Shown here: one piece after another, positions 8,318-18,500 of the stretch
Layout of the letters: each line of letters begins with the position of its first letter
Numbering within the stretch: position 1 is the stretch's first letter
Assembly (NCBI GenBank): GCA_002364615.1
Contig: DEYP01000011.1
Span: forward strand, 1 to 64,000
Reading direction: 5' to 3'
DNA length: 64,000 bases
DNA from: Arsukibacterium sp. UBA3155
Lineage (GTDB): Bacteria > Pseudomonadota > Gammaproteobacteria > Enterobacterales > Alteromonadaceae
Notes under the pieces: model-generated
Seen by the model: only the letters and a program-made list of their open reading frames with translations
Databases searched by the model: none
What the model was told of the DNA's origin: nothing
Program-made: the position numbers and the translations under genes

Positions 8318-9100
8318 TCACGCGGCCCTGTTGCATAACGTAAACAAGCGATAAAAGTTCTCGGTGGTTTGCTCAGCCAGACTATCGACACTGATCCCGC
8401 GCAACTCGCTAATTGCTTCTGCCACCGCGGTGACATAAGCTGGCTGGTTGGTTTTGCCACGAAACGGTACCGGTGCCAGATAAGGCGAGTCGGTTTCAAT
8501 TAGCAGCCGGTCAAGTGGCAGCTTTTTAACCACAGAGCGAAGCTCATCCGCATTACGAAATGTCATGATGCCGGAAATAGAAATGTAAAAACCCAGGTCC
8601 AGAGCGGCTCTGGCCATCTCGTAGCTTTCAGTAAAGCAATGTAACACCCCACCGGCCTGATCGCCCTGGTGCGACTTTAATAAGGCAATGGTGTCGCTGC
8701 GGGCATCCCGGGTATGAATGATCAGCGGCTTTTTCACCTCGCGGGCAACCTCGATATGACTTACAAACGCCTGTTGCTGCGCCAGTTTTGACTCGGGCGC
8801 ATAAAAGTAGTCTAGGCCGGTTTCACCGACAGCAACCACCTTAGCTGACTGACATAACGTCAGTAACTGCTCGGGGTCAACTGTCCCGGTCTGATGCAAC
8901 GGATGCTCACCGCAAGATACCGATACCTGCGGATAGGCGGCTACTGTAGCGGCCATCTCAGAAAATTCTGCAAGACTGACCGACACACACAGCATATGCT
9001 CAATGCGTTGCGCCAGCGCAGCATCAATAACCTGCTCCAGGCTCATGCCAAGTTTATCCAGCTCTAACCTGTCCAGGTGACAATGTGAATCTACAAACAA
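8318..9100 (-). CDS. ycfH: TatD-family metal-dependent hydrolase (YcfH-type)
   Basis: TIM-barrel metallohydrolase of the TatD DNase family. It shows the metal-binding DSHCHLD near the N-terminus, GETGLDYFY, HTRDA, HCFTES and ETDSPYLAPVP. The family includes 3'-5' DNases and D-aminoacyl-tRNA-linked activities; the substrate of YcfH itself is unsettled. The start is a TTG at 9100 preceded by GAGG at a good distance, since no ATG gives the metal-binding HCHLD. It is the last gene of the mltG-tmk-holB-pilZ series, as in many gammaproteobacteria. Confidence 0.92.
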   Translation of the reverse strand: MFVDSHCHLDRLELDKLGMSLEQVIDAALAQRIEHMLCVSVSLAEFSEMAATVAAYPQVSVSCGEHPLHQTGTVDPEQLLTLCQSAKVVAVGETGLDYFYAPESKLAQQQAFVSHIEVAREVKKPLIIHTRDARSDTIALLKSHQGDQAGGVLHCFTESYEMARAALDLGFYISISGIMTFRNADELRSVVKKLPLDRLLIETDSPYLAPVPFRGKTNQPAYVTAVAEAISELRGISVDSLAEQTTENFYRLFTLCNRAA

Positions 9101-9120
9101 AACAACCTCTTACAAAATAA

Positions 9121-9447
9121 TTACATGGTATACGTAGGGTCGGTGCTGTTTTGCATACCGCCGATCAGCTTCTCAATTTTACCGGATAAGTTAGATTTAT
9201 CATCGATAAAAGCCACGCCGATCCCGGCAGGATTAGCGCTTTGCGAACCATGTGGCGCCACCCAGGCCACCTTGCCGGTAACCACCATCGGCTCCAGTGC
9301 ATCAGGCAACGTGACACTGAGTGCCAATGACTGGCCCATTTTGTATTGCCGGGCCGAGCGAACAAATAACCCACCATTTTTAAAAAAGGGCATGTAGCAG
9401 CGGTATAACTCTTTGTTATCGCTAAAGCCCAGGGTCAGCTCTTCCAT
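9121..9447 (-). CDS. pilZ: PilZ-domain protein (type IV pilus PilZ-like)
   Basis: A 108-residue single PilZ domain, the usual size for type IV pilus PilZ, which acts with PilF/PilB and FimX-type proteins in pilus assembly. NPAGIGVAF corresponds to the second PilZ motif, but no RxxxR c-di-GMP motif precedes the domain. That fits the non-binding, protein-interaction subtype. The ATG lies 13 bases inside the end of holB, with AGGAG from holB coding sequence as its ribosome site, so the two are coupled. This holB-pilZ-tatD order is common in pilus-bearing gammaproteobacteria. Confidence 0.85.
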   Translation of the reverse strand: MEELTLGFSDNKELYRCYMPFFKNGGLFVRSARQYKMGQSLALSVTLPDALEPMVVTGKVAWVAPHGSQSANPAGIGVAFIDDKSNLSGKIEKLIGGMQNSTDPTYTM

Positions 9448-10358
9448 TTCATCTCCTGATGTTGCAACAAGGGTTTTAATTCAGTCAGTAAGCCGGATAA
9501 GGCTAAGGCGCTATTTTGCCCTATTATCCGGGTGGCGTCACGACACCAACGCTGATAAGCCGTCAATACCGCTTGCTGGCGCAAAAAGTCTGCCGGCCGA
9601 GCCAGCCGTTGCCGCAAATAAAACCCCAGCAACCCGCTTAACTCTGCTTTGCCATCAAGCTGTTTTACCAGAGCAGTCAGCTGTAGCTTGCCACTAAAAT
9701 AGTCTTCCAGCAATGCCAGCACCTCGGTAAGACTAGTGGCCTGCTCGCTTTTCAGCATGCTAAGTGCTTTTAGCGGAGCGCCCTGACAATAGTCGAGCAA
9801 AAACGGCGGCATTGGCGTGTTACTTTGCGCATTAAGCCATTGGCTCAGCGTAGCTTTGCTGCCTGCATGTAATTGCCATTGCTGGCAACGGCTGCGAATA
9901 GTAGCCGATAACTGCGGATAATTACTGCTTACCAGAATAATAAAACAACCCGCAGGGGGTTCCTCTAATGTCTTTAACAAGGCATTAGCAGCCGCTTCGG
10001 TCATCGTATCTGCCGCAGGTATAATAACTACCTTGTAACCCTGCTGCTGCGCTGCACCGTAGGTAAATTGATTAAGCTGGCGTATGGCGTCAACCCCGAT
10101 ATGCTGTGTTTCCGTTTGCAACACCAATAAATCTGCATGATTACCCGCCAGACGCAGCAAGCAACTTTTACAGGTATCACAAGCACCGTCAGGCTGGCGG
10201 TTTTTGCATAACAGTAAGGCGGCCAGTGCCCTGGCCAGGGCGTCTTTGCCTATACCGGCTGCCCCGGTTAGCACCAGCGCATGAGCCAGCTGCCCTTTGC
10301 TGGTCAGCGCCTGCATTTGGTTAAACTGGGGTAACAACCAGGGATACAGCTCAGTCAT
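9435..10358 (-). CDS. holB: DNA polymerase III delta' subunit
   Basis: Clamp-loader subunit of the replicative polymerase. The AAA+ module has [10 protein letters not shown] as P-loop; unlike the degenerate E. coli protein it keeps the lysine. A zinc-binding cluster follows (CDTCKSC preceded by a further cysteine), then LLKTLEEPP and the sensor-1 region. An in-frame TTG at 10373 would add five residues. The ATG at 10358 (MTELYPWLL) overlaps the tmk stop by eight bases in the usual coupled manner and was preferred, giving 307 residues. Confidence 0.93.
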   Translation of the reverse strand: MTELYPWLLPQFNQMQALTSKGQLAHALVLTGAAGIGKDALARALAALLLCKNRQPDGACDTCKSCLLRLAGNHADLLVLQTETQHIGVDAIRQLNQFTYGAAQQQGYKVVIIPAADTMTEAAANALLKTLEEPPAGCFIILVSSNYPQLSATIRSRCQQWQLHAGSKATLSQWLNAQSNTPMPPFLLDYCQGAPLKALSMLKSEQATSLTEVLALLEDYFSGKLQLTALVKQLDGKAELSGLLGFYLRQRLARPADFLRQQAVLTAYQRWCRDATRIIGQNSALALSGLLTELKPLLQHQEMKWKS

Positions 10359-10995
10359 CTGAGTGGCCGGCAAAATGGCTTTGTAATGCCTCAGTTATCG
10401 CTTGCTGCACTTGCGCCAGCGGTTGACTGGCATCAATGGTAATAATGTCCGGTTCGGTGGCGGCTATTTGCCGGTATTTTTGCCGGGTTCTGACAAAAAA
10501 AGTCAGTTGCTCCTGCTCTATCCGGTCCAGTTCACCACGGGCCGCAGCGCGGCTTAACCCCACTGCCGGATCGATATCCAGGTACAGGGTCAGATCCGGC
10601 CGGGTATTACCTAAAACTGTACTTCGCAGATTATTAATAAGCTGCTCATCTAACTGCCGCCCCCCGCCCTGATAGGCACGGGACGACATATCATGCCGGT
10701 CTGCCAGCACCCAGTCACCGCGGCTAAGCGCCGGTCGGATAACATTGCTAAGCAGTTGCACCCGGGCCGCGTACATTAGCAGCAATTCGGTTTGTGGCGC
10801 GAGTATCTCAGTGTTATCAACCTGTTTGACCAGGGTACGAAGCTTTTCAGCCAGCGGCGTACCACCGGGTTCGCGGGTGCAGACTACGGTTAGCTGACGT
10901 TGCTGCAACCAACGGCGGATCGTTGCTATCGCGCTACTTTTACCTGCGCCTTCCAACCCCTCCACTACAATAAACCTGCCGGGCTTAGTCATCAT
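10351..10995 (-). CDS. tmk: Thymidylate kinase
   Basis: Phosphorylates dTMP to dTDP. The 214-residue P-loop kinase has [10 protein letters not shown] near the N-terminus, the DR motif in [17 protein letters not shown], and a LID region with [12 protein letters not shown]. It overlaps mltG upstream (the start ATGATG lies in the last codons of mltG) and holB downstream, so this is a tightly coupled operon. Either of the first two ATGs could be used. Confidence 0.95.
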   Translation of the reverse strand: MMTKPGRFIVVEGLEGAGKSSAIATIRRWLQQRQLTVVCTREPGGTPLAEKLRTLVKQVDNTEILAPQTELLLMYAARVQLLSNVIRPALSRGDWVLADRHDMSSRAYQGGGRQLDEQLINNLRSTVLGNTRPDLTLYLDIDPAVGLSRAAARGELDRIEQEQLTFFVRTRQKYRQIAATEPDIITIDASQPLAQVQQAITEALQSHFAGHSDD

Positions 10996-12001
10996 TTTTC
11001 CCCAAAATATACTTCCTTACTGCCGCATTGTGTTGCTCCAGGGTTACTGAAAACACATGAGAGCCATCACCACGACTGACAAAATAAAAATAGTCACTGT
11101 TATCAGGTTGTGCTGCCGCCTGTAACGCGCTGGCACCGACCAGCGAAATAGGCCCTGGTGGTAAGCCATGATGACGGTAGGTATTATACGGGTGTGGATT
11201 ACGCAAATCAGCATAGGTAATACGGCCACTGTAGTTAGTTAAACCATAAATTACCGTGGGATCGGTTTGCAGCCGCATATTGCGGTGTAACCGATTAACA
11301 AATACGGAACTTACCAGTGATTTTTCAGCCAGCAAACCGCTTTCTTTTTCGATTAACGACGCCATGATCAGTAACTGATAGCGATTTTGCAGCGGCAGCT
11401 CGCCCTGTCGCTGCTGCCAGGCGTCATCAAGCTGGCGCAGCAATGCTTGCTGTGCCCGTTTAACCAGTGCACTGGCCGCGCTGTTTGCCGTGTAAAAATA
11501 GGTGTCAGCAAACAACAGGCCTTCAGGATGCTGTGGGGGGGCTCCCCAGTCGGCTGGCCAGCTTATTAACTCAAGCATTTGCTCTGTGCTGTTAAGATCC
11601 TGCTGCAAATACTCTGCGCCTTGCAACCGCAGCAGCGCCTGTTGCGCCGTCTCACCCTCGATAAATGTCAAACTGAACTGAGCTACTTCGCCACTGGCAA
11701 ATAAACGCAACAACGATAATAACGTGGCGCTCTTAGGGTTACGGTAGGTGCCCTGACGTAACTGAGCCAGCTCAGGCTGCCATTTTAAGTACAAGCGCAA
11801 CAAGTAACAATCGTAGGGTTTCAGCTGGCCTTCTGCCAGCCATTGTTGGCACAGGCCGCGGGCACTGCTGCCCGCTTGCAGGTTAAAGTAAGGTTCAGCC
11901 AGTGCAACAGGCCGTTGCTGCAGCTGGCTAACCCCCAGGCGTAGCAACAATGCCAACGCCACTGTGGCGATTAACAACAGCAATAATAATTTTTTCAACA
12001 T
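10985..12001 (-). CDS. mltG: Endolytic murein transglycosylase MltG
   Basis: Inner-membrane lytic transglycosylase that cuts nascent glycan strands and sets their length (formerly YceG). It has one N-terminal membrane segment (about residues 4-22, leucine-rich) and a periplasmic catalytic domain with the glutamate in [10 protein letters not shown], followed by [19 protein letters not shown]. The LPPGPI segment near the C-terminus is typical. The length of 338 residues matches the family. The ATG overlaps the pabC stop. Confidence 0.95.
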   Translation of the reverse strand: MLKKLLLLLLIATVALALLLRLGVSQLQQRPVALAEPYFNLQAGSSARGLCQQWLAEGQLKPYDCYLLRLYLKWQPELAQLRQGTYRNPKSATLLSLLRLFASGEVAQFSLTFIEGETAQQALLRLQGAEYLQQDLNSTEQMLELISWPADWGAPPQHPEGLLFADTYFYTANSAASALVKRAQQALLRQLDDAWQQRQGELPLQNRYQLLIMASLIEKESGLLAEKSLVSSVFVNRLHRNMRLQTDPTVIYGLTNYSGRITYADLRNPHPYNTYRHHGLPPGPISLVGASALQAAAQPDNSDYFYFVSRGDGSHVFSVTLEQHNAAVRKYILGKNDD

Positions 12002-12789
12002 AACAGCTCACTACACCAGGTTTTGGCCAGCACCAGGTCAAGCGGCTGATTATTGTATGATTGCACCGGCACGCCCCCCATCAGCGCATTAGTGAGCACC
12101 ATAGCATCAACGTTTTTCAGCTCACTGAGCCGCCAGTTGACTTGTTCAATGTCGGGATGGCGGCTTAGCAGGTGGCTACGCATGACACCGGCAACACCGG
12201 CCCGGCTAAGCTCTGGCGTATACCAGCGGCCGGCTCGATGCAAAAATAAGTTTGCCGCAATCGCCTCTGTGACATATCCCTGCTGATCGCAGACCAGCAA
12301 ATCGTCAACACCACGGCTAATGGCTTGTTGCTTTAATAATACCTGTTCCAGACGGTTACAATGTTTCAGTCCGGCTAGCAGCGGCTGCACAGCAAGCTGC
12401 AGTTCTGCCAGTGCCAGCGTTACGCCCTGTTGCTGCCAGCGGCTGTAATCCGGCAAATTACTGATACTAATGTAGACACTGGCCGGCGCAATGCCAGCCG
12501 GGCTGTAGCCGCGCTGACCCGAGCCACGTGAGAGTTGAATTTTTAATACCGCGTTATTTGCTTGCGCTGTCGCGATAGCGTCAATAACCGCATTGCTGAT
12601 AAGGTTCCAGTCTGCAATGTCAATCGCCAACTGCGCCGCAGTGTGTTGTAAGCGAGCCAGATGTAATGGCCATAGCTCTGGCACCCCGCCGGTCACCCGC
12701 ACGGTACTGAAAAAGCCATCACCGTATAAAAAGCAGCGATCGTCAGGGCTGATGTCAGAGCTGGTGTTTGGACTGATAATGTTGGTCAC
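11995..12789 (-). CDS. pabC: Aminodeoxychorismate lyase
   Basis: PLP enzyme of folate synthesis that releases p-aminobenzoate and pyruvate from 4-amino-4-deoxychorismate. It belongs to fold-type IV, with the PLP lysine in GLKHCNRLEQ and the downstream VTEAIAANLF and GVAGVMR motifs. Two non-ATG starts are possible. The TTG at 12804 gives five extra residues; the GTG at 12789 gives an N-terminus whose distance to YGDGFFSTVRV matches E. coli PabC and is preferred. It follows fabF after a hairpin terminator, so it may have its own promoter. Confidence 0.88.
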   Translation of the reverse strand: MTNIISPNTSSDISPDDRCFLYGDGFFSTVRVTGGVPELWPLHLARLQHTAAQLAIDIADWNLISNAVIDAIATAQANNAVLKIQLSRGSGQRGYSPAGIAPASVYISISNLPDYSRWQQQGVTLALAELQLAVQPLLAGLKHCNRLEQVLLKQQAISRGVDDLLVCDQQGYVTEAIAANLFLHRAGRWYTPELSRAGVAGVMRSHLLSRHPDIEQVNWRLSELKNVDAMVLTNALMGGVPVQSYNNQPLDLVLAKTWCSELLC

Positions 12790-12841
12790 GTAGCGATATA
12801 ACAACCGGTAAATAAAGCGGAGTATGCCTTAATTTGCAGAT

Positions 12842-12869
12842 AAAACAAAGGCTGCCGCGGCAGCCTTTG
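12842..12869 (-). terminator. Terminator after fabF
   Basis: AAAGGCTGCC/GGCAGCCTTT palindrome (12847-12868) with a T-rich minus-strand tail (TTTGTTTTA). It separates the fab genes from pabC. Confidence 0.75.
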
Positions 12870-12886
12870 ATGTCGGTAGGTTGCGG

Positions 12887-14125
12887 TTATATCCGTTTAA
12901 ACAAGATAGAACCGTTGGTTCCACCAAAACCAAAAGAGTTGCAAAGTGCATACTCCAGCTTAGCCTGGCGGGCCGTATGCGGTACGTAATCCAGATCACA
13001 ACCGTCACTGGGGTTATCCAGATTAATGGTTGGCGTGACCAACTGATCCTGTAACGACATCACGGTAATAATTGACTCAACCGAGCCGGCTGCGCCTAAC
13101 AGATGGCCCATCATCGATTTTGATGAGCTGACCATCAGATTTTCCGGTTTAGCACCAAAAATAGATTTAATGGCCATGGTCTCAGCAATATCGCCTGCTG
13201 GCGTTGAGGTACCATGTGCATTGATATATTGCACCTGCTCAGGGTTAACCCCGGCATCGTTCAGGGCGTTCTTCATTGACAGCGCAGCACCGGTGCCGCT
13301 TTCTGGTGGTGAGGTCATATGATACGCATCGCCACTCATGCCAAAACCCACCAACTCGGCATAAATTTTGGCGCCACGGGCTTTAGCGTGTTCGTATTCT
13401 TCGACCACCATTACCCCGGCTCCATCACCCAGCACAAAGCCATCACGGTCTTTATCCCAGGGACGGCTGGCCTGTTCAGGGGCATCGTTACGGGTAGATA
13501 AAGCCCTTGCTGCACCAAAGCCACCCATACCCAGTGGTGTAGAAGCTTTTTCTGCACCACCGGCTATCATGGCATCGGCATCGCCGTAAGCAATCATCCG
13601 GGCTGCCTGACCAATATTGTGTACGCCAGTGGTACAGGCAGTGACAATACTGATATTCGGTCCCTGCAACCCGAGGTTGATCGACAGATGACCTGCAATC
13701 ATATTAATAATGGTCGAGGGAACAAAAAACGGTGACAAACGTTTAGGGCCGCTGTTAAGCAGTTTGGTATGGTTTTCTTCAATTAATCCCAGGCCGCCAA
13801 TGCCAGAACCAATAGCCGCACCAATTCGTGGGGCATTTTGCTCGGTTATTTCCAGTCCTGAGTCACGAAACGCCTGAATACCCGCCGCTACGCCATATTG
13901 AATAAATAAGTCCATTTTCTTGGCATCTTTAGCCGGAAAATAAGGCTCAATATCGAAATTTTTAACCAAACCTGCAAATTTTGTAGTGTATGCACTGGTA
14001 TCGAAATGATCAATAAAACCAATACCACTCTTGGCTTGCTGCATAGCCTGCCAGCTACTGGTTACGTCATTGCCCAGTGGCGTTAACATTCCCAGGCCGG
14101 TCACTACCACACGACGTTTTGCCAT
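12887..14125 (-). CDS. fabF: 3-oxoacyl-ACP synthase II
   Basis: Elongating condensing enzyme of type II fatty acid synthesis, important for C16:1 to C18:1 elongation. The Cys-His-His triad is visible in [22 protein letters not shown] and [12 protein letters not shown]. The 412-residue length and the glycine-rich C-terminus ([14 protein letters not shown]) are standard. The start follows GGAGG. It sits immediately downstream of acpP behind a hairpin. Confidence 0.96.
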   Translation of the reverse strand: MAKRRVVVTGLGMLTPLGNDVTSSWQAMQQAKSGIGFIDHFDTSAYTTKFAGLVKNFDIEPYFPAKDAKKMDLFIQYGVAAGIQAFRDSGLEITEQNAPRIGAAIGSGIGGLGLIEENHTKLLNSGPKRLSPFFVPSTIINMIAGHLSINLGLQGPNISIVTACTTGVHNIGQAARMIAYGDADAMIAGGAEKASTPLGMGGFGAARALSTRNDAPEQASRPWDKDRDGFVLGDGAGVMVVEEYEHAKARGAKIYAELVGFGMSGDAYHMTSPPESGTGAALSMKNALNDAGVNPEQVQYINAHGTSTPAGDIAETMAIKSIFGAKPENLMVSSSKSMMGHLLGAAGSVESIITVMSLQDQLVTPTINLDNPSDGCDLDYVPHTARQAKLEYALCNSFGFGGTNGSILFKRI

Positions 14126-14165
14126 CGTGTCCTCCGTCTTAGCAAATTATATCTGTCTTGAAACG

Positions 14166-14192
14166 AAAACGGGTAGCTAAGCTACCCGTTTT
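14166..14192 (-). terminator. Hairpin between acpP and fabF
   Basis: AAAACGGGTAGC/GCTACCCGTTTT with a 3-base loop and T tracts on both strands. It probably works as a partial terminator, giving more acpP than fabF message, a usual feature of this cluster. Confidence 0.7.
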
Positions 14193-14205
14193 ACAAGCTT
14201 TTCGC

Positions 14206-14442
14206 TTACTCAGCGTGGGCTTTAATGTAGTCAATCGCCGACTGAACAGTAGTGATTTTCTCAGCTTCTTCGTCAGGGATTTCAGTATCGAATTCTTCTT
14301 CCAGCGCCATTACCAGCTCAACAGTATCCAGTGAGTCAGCACCTAAATCGTCCACAAAAGACGCTTCGTTTTTCACTTCGTCTTCTTTAACGCCCAGTTG
14401 CTCGATGATAATTTTCTTAACGCGATCTTCGATGTTGCTCAT
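14206..14442 (-). CDS. acpP: Acyl carrier protein
   Basis: Small acidic four-helix carrier of acyl intermediates. In its 78 residues the 4'-phosphopantetheine serine lies in [18 protein letters not shown]. It has the usual position between fabG and fabF. A strong purine-rich ribosome site (AAGGAAG) precedes the ATG. Confidence 0.97.
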   Translation of the reverse strand: MSNIEDRVKKIIIEQLGVKEDEVKNEASFVDDLGADSLDTVELVMALEEEFDTEIPDEEAEKITTVQSAIDYIKAHAE

Positions 14443-14457
14443 CTTTTCTTCCTTTTT

Positions 14458-14485
14458 CTCATATAAATCGCAACAATTCGTGCAA
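14458..14485 (-). promoter_or_regulatory. Candidate acpP promoter
   Basis: On the minus strand TTGCAC (14480-14485), a 16-base spacer and TATGAG (14458-14463). The predicted start leaves a short leader with the AAGGAAG site. The match is moderate. Confidence 0.4.
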
Positions 14486-14569
14486 TTTTGTGTGGCGCTA
14501 GTTTATGCGTAAGCTGCAATTGTTGCAAGCATGCTTACCAGCATTTTTTGCTGGTCAAACCTGCTCTGC

Positions 14570-15316
14570 TTACAGCATATACATCCCGCCGTTAACGTGA
14601 ATTGTTTCACCGGTAATATAGGCTGCCGGCGCTGAAACTAAAAAAGCCACTGTCGCGGCAATCTCTTCTGGCTGGCCCAGCCGATTGGCAGGCACCTGTG
14701 AAAAAATCGCTTCTTTTTGCTCGTCCGACAGCTCTTTCGTCATGTCTGTGTCAATAAAACCCGGCGAAACGGCATTAACCGTAATACCGCGTGATGCCAC
14801 TTCCCGTGCCAGTGACTTGGTAAAGCCCAGCACCCCGGCTTTCGCCGCAGCATAATTCGTTTGGCCGGCGTTACCCATTGAACCCACAACCGAGCCGATA
14901 GTAACAATGCGACCATAACGCTTTTTCATCATGCTACGCAATACCGCTTTGCTTAAACGGAATACCGATGTCAGATTAGTCTGAATAATGTCAAACCACT
15001 CGTCATCTTTCATCCGCATTAATAAGTTGTCGCGGGTAATACCTGCATTATTAATCAAAATATCAATTTCGCCAAACTGGTTTTTAATTTCAGATAAACA
15101 TTGTTCGATAGAGTCGGTGTCAGTCACGTTTAACACCATGCCCTGGCCTTTATCTGCCAGATAAGCTGAAATCGCAGCCGCCCCTTTTTCGGTAGTGGCG
15201 GTACCGACAACTTTTGCACCTAACGCGGCTAAGTGTTCAGCAATAGCTTTGCCAATACCCCGGCTGGCACCGGTTACCAGGGCCACTTTGCCCTCTAATG
15301 AAAGTAAATTTGTCAT
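14570..15316 (-). CDS. fabG: 3-oxoacyl-ACP reductase
   Basis: NADPH-dependent short-chain dehydrogenase that reduces beta-ketoacyl-ACP. It has the cofactor motif TGASRGIG, the NNAG motif, and catalytic Ser...Tyr-x-x-x-Lys in TNYAAAKAG. Its 248 residues end in the usual GGMYML. The start lies two bases past the fabD stop, so they are coupled. About 125 bases with a small ACCAGCA/TGCTGGT stem (14536-14554) separate it from acpP. Confidence 0.96.
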   Translation of the reverse strand: MTNLLSLEGKVALVTGASRGIGKAIAEHLAALGAKVVGTATTEKGAAAISAYLADKGQGMVLNVTDTDSIEQCLSEIKNQFGEIDILINNAGITRDNLLMRMKDDEWFDIIQTNLTSVFRLSKAVLRSMMKKRYGRIVTIGSVVGSMGNAGQTNYAAAKAGVLGFTKSLAREVASRGITVNAVSPGFIDTDMTKELSDEQKEAIFSQVPANRLGQPEEIAATVAFLVSAPAAYITGETIHVNGGMYML

Positions 15317-15318
15317 AA

Positions 15319-16260
15319 TTATTCCTGTGTAAGCTGAGTTAATGCTGACTGCAGCGACGCCTGATCATACACTGAACTGGTTGTAAGATTTTTATCGATA
15401 CGTTTTATCAGGCCACTTAGCACCTTACCCGCACCGAGCTCAAGCACAGCCGTAACGCCCTGACTGGCCAACCACTCAATGGTTTCGGTCCAACGTACCG
15501 GGCTGTACAGCTGACGTATCAGCGCCTCTTTTACAGCGGCACTGTCGCTAGCAATACTGACATCAACATTATTAATAACAGGTAGTTGCGGGGTGTTAAA
15601 ATTCAGTGCGGCTAAATCGCTGGCCAACTTTTCTGCAGCAGGGCGCATCAGGGCGCAGTGTGACGGAACACTGACCGGTAATGGTAAAGCACGTTTCGCA
15701 CCTGCAGCTTTACACAGCTCACCGGCCCGCTCTACCGCAGCTTTATGTCCCGCGATAACCACCTGGCCCGGCGAATTATAATTTACCGGTGCCACTATTT
15801 CACCCTGTGCGGCTTCGGCGCAGGCTTTCGTTATGGCCGCATCGTCCAGACCAATAATGGCAGACATACCACCAACGCCGGCCGGCACAGCCTGTTGCAT
15901 ATAGTGCCCACGTTGTTCAACCAGCTTTACTGCCTGGCCAAGACTTAACACGTCAGCACAAACCAGCGCCGAGTATTCACCCAGCGAATGTCCCGCCAGA
16001 TAAAGCGGTGTATCACCGCCCTGCTGTTGCCATAAACGCCAGATAGCCACGGAGGCTGTTAGTAACGCGGGTTGCGTGCGATGTGTTTCATTTAAATCTG
16101 CTTCTGGACCATTAGCCACCAGTGCCCATAAGTCATAACCGAGCGCAGCAGAGGCCTCGGTGAAGGTGTCTTTAACACTGTCGTGCTGATAAAGATCGCC
16201 GAGCATACCGACACTTTGTGAACCCTGCCCGGGAAATACGATTGCAAGTTTTTGAGTCAT
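15319..16260 (-). CDS. fabD: Malonyl-CoA:ACP transacylase
   Basis: Loads malonyl groups on ACP. It carries the nucleophile serine in AGHSLGEYSALV (about residue 92), the histidine in PVSVPSHCALM (about 200) and the N-terminal FPGQGSQSVGML. At 313 residues it is a normal stand-alone FabD. It lies between fabH and fabG. Confidence 0.96.
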   Translation of the reverse strand: MTQKLAIVFPGQGSQSVGMLGDLYQHDSVKDTFTEASAALGYDLWALVANGPEADLNETHRTQPALLTASVAIWRLWQQQGGDTPLYLAGHSLGEYSALVCADVLSLGQAVKLVEQRGHYMQQAVPAGVGGMSAIIGLDDAAITKACAEAAQGEIVAPVNYNSPGQVVIAGHKAAVERAGELCKAAGAKRALPLPVSVPSHCALMRPAAEKLASDLAALNFNTPQLPVINNVDVSIASDSAAVKEALIRQLYSPVRWTETIEWLASQGVTAVLELGAGKVLSGLIKRIDKNLTTSSVYDQASLQSALTQLTQE

Positions 16261-16307
16261 TTTTTGTCCTGCATGTTAAAACGGTAACGATAAACCAGTA
16301 ACGAAGA

Positions 16308-17267
16308 TCAGTAACGAACCAGCGCAGATGCCCAGGCAAACCCGCCGCCAAAGGCTTCTAACAGTAAGGTCTGGCCACGTTTAATCCGGCCATCCCGAAT
16401 GGCTTCATCCAGCGCAGTGGGCACCGTCGCCGCAGAGGTATTGCCATAACGATCCAGGTTTATCACAACCTGATCCATCGACATGTCCAGTTTGCGGGCC
16501 ACCGCCGAGATAATTCGCAGGTTTGCCTGATGCGGTACCAGCCAGTCTATTTCTGATTTATCCATATTATTGGCAGATAGCGTTTGCTCAACCACCTGCG
16601 ATAACTTGGTCACAGCCACTTTAAACACGTCATTGCCCTTCATGCTGCCCCACGAGGAATGGACTGAGCTTTCGTCACCGCGGATAGGGTTATCGACATA
16701 TAATAATTCTGAATATTTGCCATCGGCGTGAATATGGGTCGACAGAATACCCGGCTGCTCTGACGCTTCGAGCAATACCGCGCCCGCCGCATCGCCAAAT
16801 AAAATGACCATTGAACGGTCTTCCGGGCTGATAAGCTGCGATAAACAATCAGAACCGATGACCATAATGCGTTTCGCTATACCGGTTTTAATATACTGAT
16901 CAGCGACACTTAAGCCATAGCAAAAGCCGGCACAAGCTGCGGCAATATCAAAGGCGGGAATAGCAGGAATGGCTAATTCCCGTTGAATTTCGCAGGCAGC
17001 ACTGGGTAAAGCTCGCGACGCACTGGTAGTAGCACAGATAATCATATCTATGCTGTTTTTATCTACCCCTGCCGCTTCTATCGCTTTTAACGCAGCCTGC
17101 GCGCCCATGGTAGCGACAGACTCATCCGCGCCGATTATCCGCCGCTCTTTTATCCCCGTTCGCTCGATAATCCATTCATCGGTGGTTTCCACCATGGTTT
17201 CTAAATCTGAGTTGGTGCGAACTTGTGACGGGAAGTAACTCCCGGTGCCAATAATGCGTGAGTACAT
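16308..17267 (-). CDS. fabH: 3-oxoacyl-ACP synthase III
   Basis: Initiating condensing enzyme that uses acetyl-CoA and malonyl-ACP. The Cys-His-Asn triad is seen in [22 protein letters not shown] and YGNTSAAT. Its 319 residues are the usual FabH length, with the C-terminal [11 protein letters not shown]. It is six bases from plsX. Confidence 0.96.
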   Translation of the reverse strand: MYSRIIGTGSYFPSQVRTNSDLETMVETTDEWIIERTGIKERRIIGADESVATMGAQAALKAIEAAGVDKNSIDMIICATTSASRALPSAACEIQRELAIPAIPAFDIAAACAGFCYGLSVADQYIKTGIAKRIMVIGSDCLSQLISPEDRSMVILFGDAAGAVLLEASEQPGILSTHIHADGKYSELLYVDNPIRGDESSVHSSWGSMKGNDVFKVAVTKLSQVVEQTLSANNMDKSEIDWLVPHQANLRIISAVARKLDMSMDQVVINLDRYGNTSAATVPTALDEAIRDGRIKRGQTLLLEAFGGGFAWASALVRY

Positions 17268-17273
17268 GCGAAC

Positions 17274-18314
17274 CTATGCTTTATCAATTAATACGTGTTC
17301 CAGCCGATCTTTAATTTTAGCAGGCACCTGGCGTTCAACCTCGCGCACTGCTTGTCGGATGGCACTTAAAAATGCGTCTTTTGTCGCATTTCCGTGACTT
17401 TTCACTACAATTCCGCGCAATCCTATCAGACTTGCACCATTATAGTGGTCGGGGTTCACCCCCTGATAAAGACTTTTTATAAAAGGTTTAAACAGCCAGC
17501 TTAAAAATTGGGCACTAACCCGTTGCCGTAAACTGGTTTCAAAGCGGCGTAATATCAACTTGGCGACACCTTCACAGGTTTTTAAGGCCACATTACCGAC
17601 AAAGCCATCACAGACAATAACATCGGCTTTTCCGGAAAAAATATCATCGCCTTCAATATAACCAATGTAGTTAATATCATTGCACTGGGTCAGTAATTGC
17701 GATGCCCGCTTAATTTGATCCGAGCCTTTAATCTCTTCTTCACCCATGTTCAGCAGCGCCACTTTCGGATGGTGGATCCCCACCACCTCTTCGGCCATGA
17801 CTGCGCCCATCACCGCAAATTGAAATAAGGTATCAGCGTCACAATTCACCGTTGCACCTAAATCCAGCATATAAACCGGATTACCCTTACAACTTGGCAG
17901 GCCACTGATTAATGCCGGGCGCTCGACACCGTTTAGCATTTTAAGAACATAGTGAGCCATGGCAATCAGTGCGCCGGTATTGCCGGCACTGACGCATGCT
18001 TGTACTTCGCCCTGTTCGACTAGATCGAGCGCTCTGCGCATCGAGGATTGGCGTTTGCTGCGCAGAGCAACCGACGGCTTATCGGCCATGCCAACGTCAT
18101 CGTTACTGGCAACCAGACTCAGTTGAGGGTGAGGAAAACTGTTATGAAAAGCGAGTTGTTGTTGCAACATATCAATGTCGCCACACAACACTAATTGTAA
18201 CTGGGGGAATTCAGAAATCGCTGCCAGGGCGGCAGCAATAGTAGTATGGGGGCCATGATCGCCCCCCATCATATCTAAAGCAAGTTTAATCTTTAATGGC
18301 TGCACCAGGTGCAT
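17274..18314 (-). CDS. plsX: Phosphate acyltransferase PlsX
   Basis: Soluble or peripheral enzyme that makes acyl-phosphate from acyl-ACP for PlsY, the first step towards phosphatidic acid. It has the N-terminal KLALDMMGGDHGP, SAGNTGALIAMAHY, LDLGATVNCDAD and DGFVGNVALKTCEG. The start used is the ATG at 18314. An in-frame GTG four codons later is also possible. It follows rpmF with a gap of six bases. Confidence 0.95.
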   Translation of the reverse strand: MHLVQPLKIKLALDMMGGDHGPHTTIAAALAAISEFPQLQLVLCGDIDMLQQQLAFHNSFPHPQLSLVASNDDVGMADKPSVALRSKRQSSMRRALDLVEQGEVQACVSAGNTGALIAMAHYVLKMLNGVERPALISGLPSCKGNPVYMLDLGATVNCDADTLFQFAVMGAVMAEEVVGIHHPKVALLNMGEEEIKGSDQIKRASQLLTQCNDINYIGYIEGDDIFSGKADVIVCDGFVGNVALKTCEGVAKLILRRFETSLRQRVSAQFLSWLFKPFIKSLYQGVNPDHYNGASLIGLRGIVVKSHGNATKDAFLSAIRQAVREVERQVPAKIKDRLEHVLIDKA

Positions 18315-18320
18315 CCAGAC

Positions 18321-18485
18321 TTACTTTACTTTACGGCCTTTGTAAAAACCATCGGCAGTAATGTGGTGACGACGGTGCGTTTCACCGGTAGTTGAGTCAA
18401 CTGACAGCGTAGGGCCAGTTAACGCATCGTGTGAACGACGCATGTCACGACGTGCACGAGATTTTTTGTTTTGCTGAACAGCCAT
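18321..18485 (-). CDS. rpmF: 50S ribosomal protein L32
   Basis: Ribosomal large-subunit protein of 54 residues, below common gene-size cut-offs. The translation begins [20 protein letters not shown] and ends in FYKGRKVK, a clear L32 match including the [11 protein letters not shown] segment. No zinc-binding CxxC pairs are present, so it is the zinc-independent gammaproteobacterial form. It lies between yceD and plsX as in E. coli, with a GGAGAAAT ribosome site before the ATG. Confidence 0.97.
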   Translation of the reverse strand: MAVQQNKKSRARRDMRRSHDALTGPTLSVDSTTGETHRRHHITADGFYKGRKVK

Positions 18486-18500
18486 GGTATTTCTCCTAAA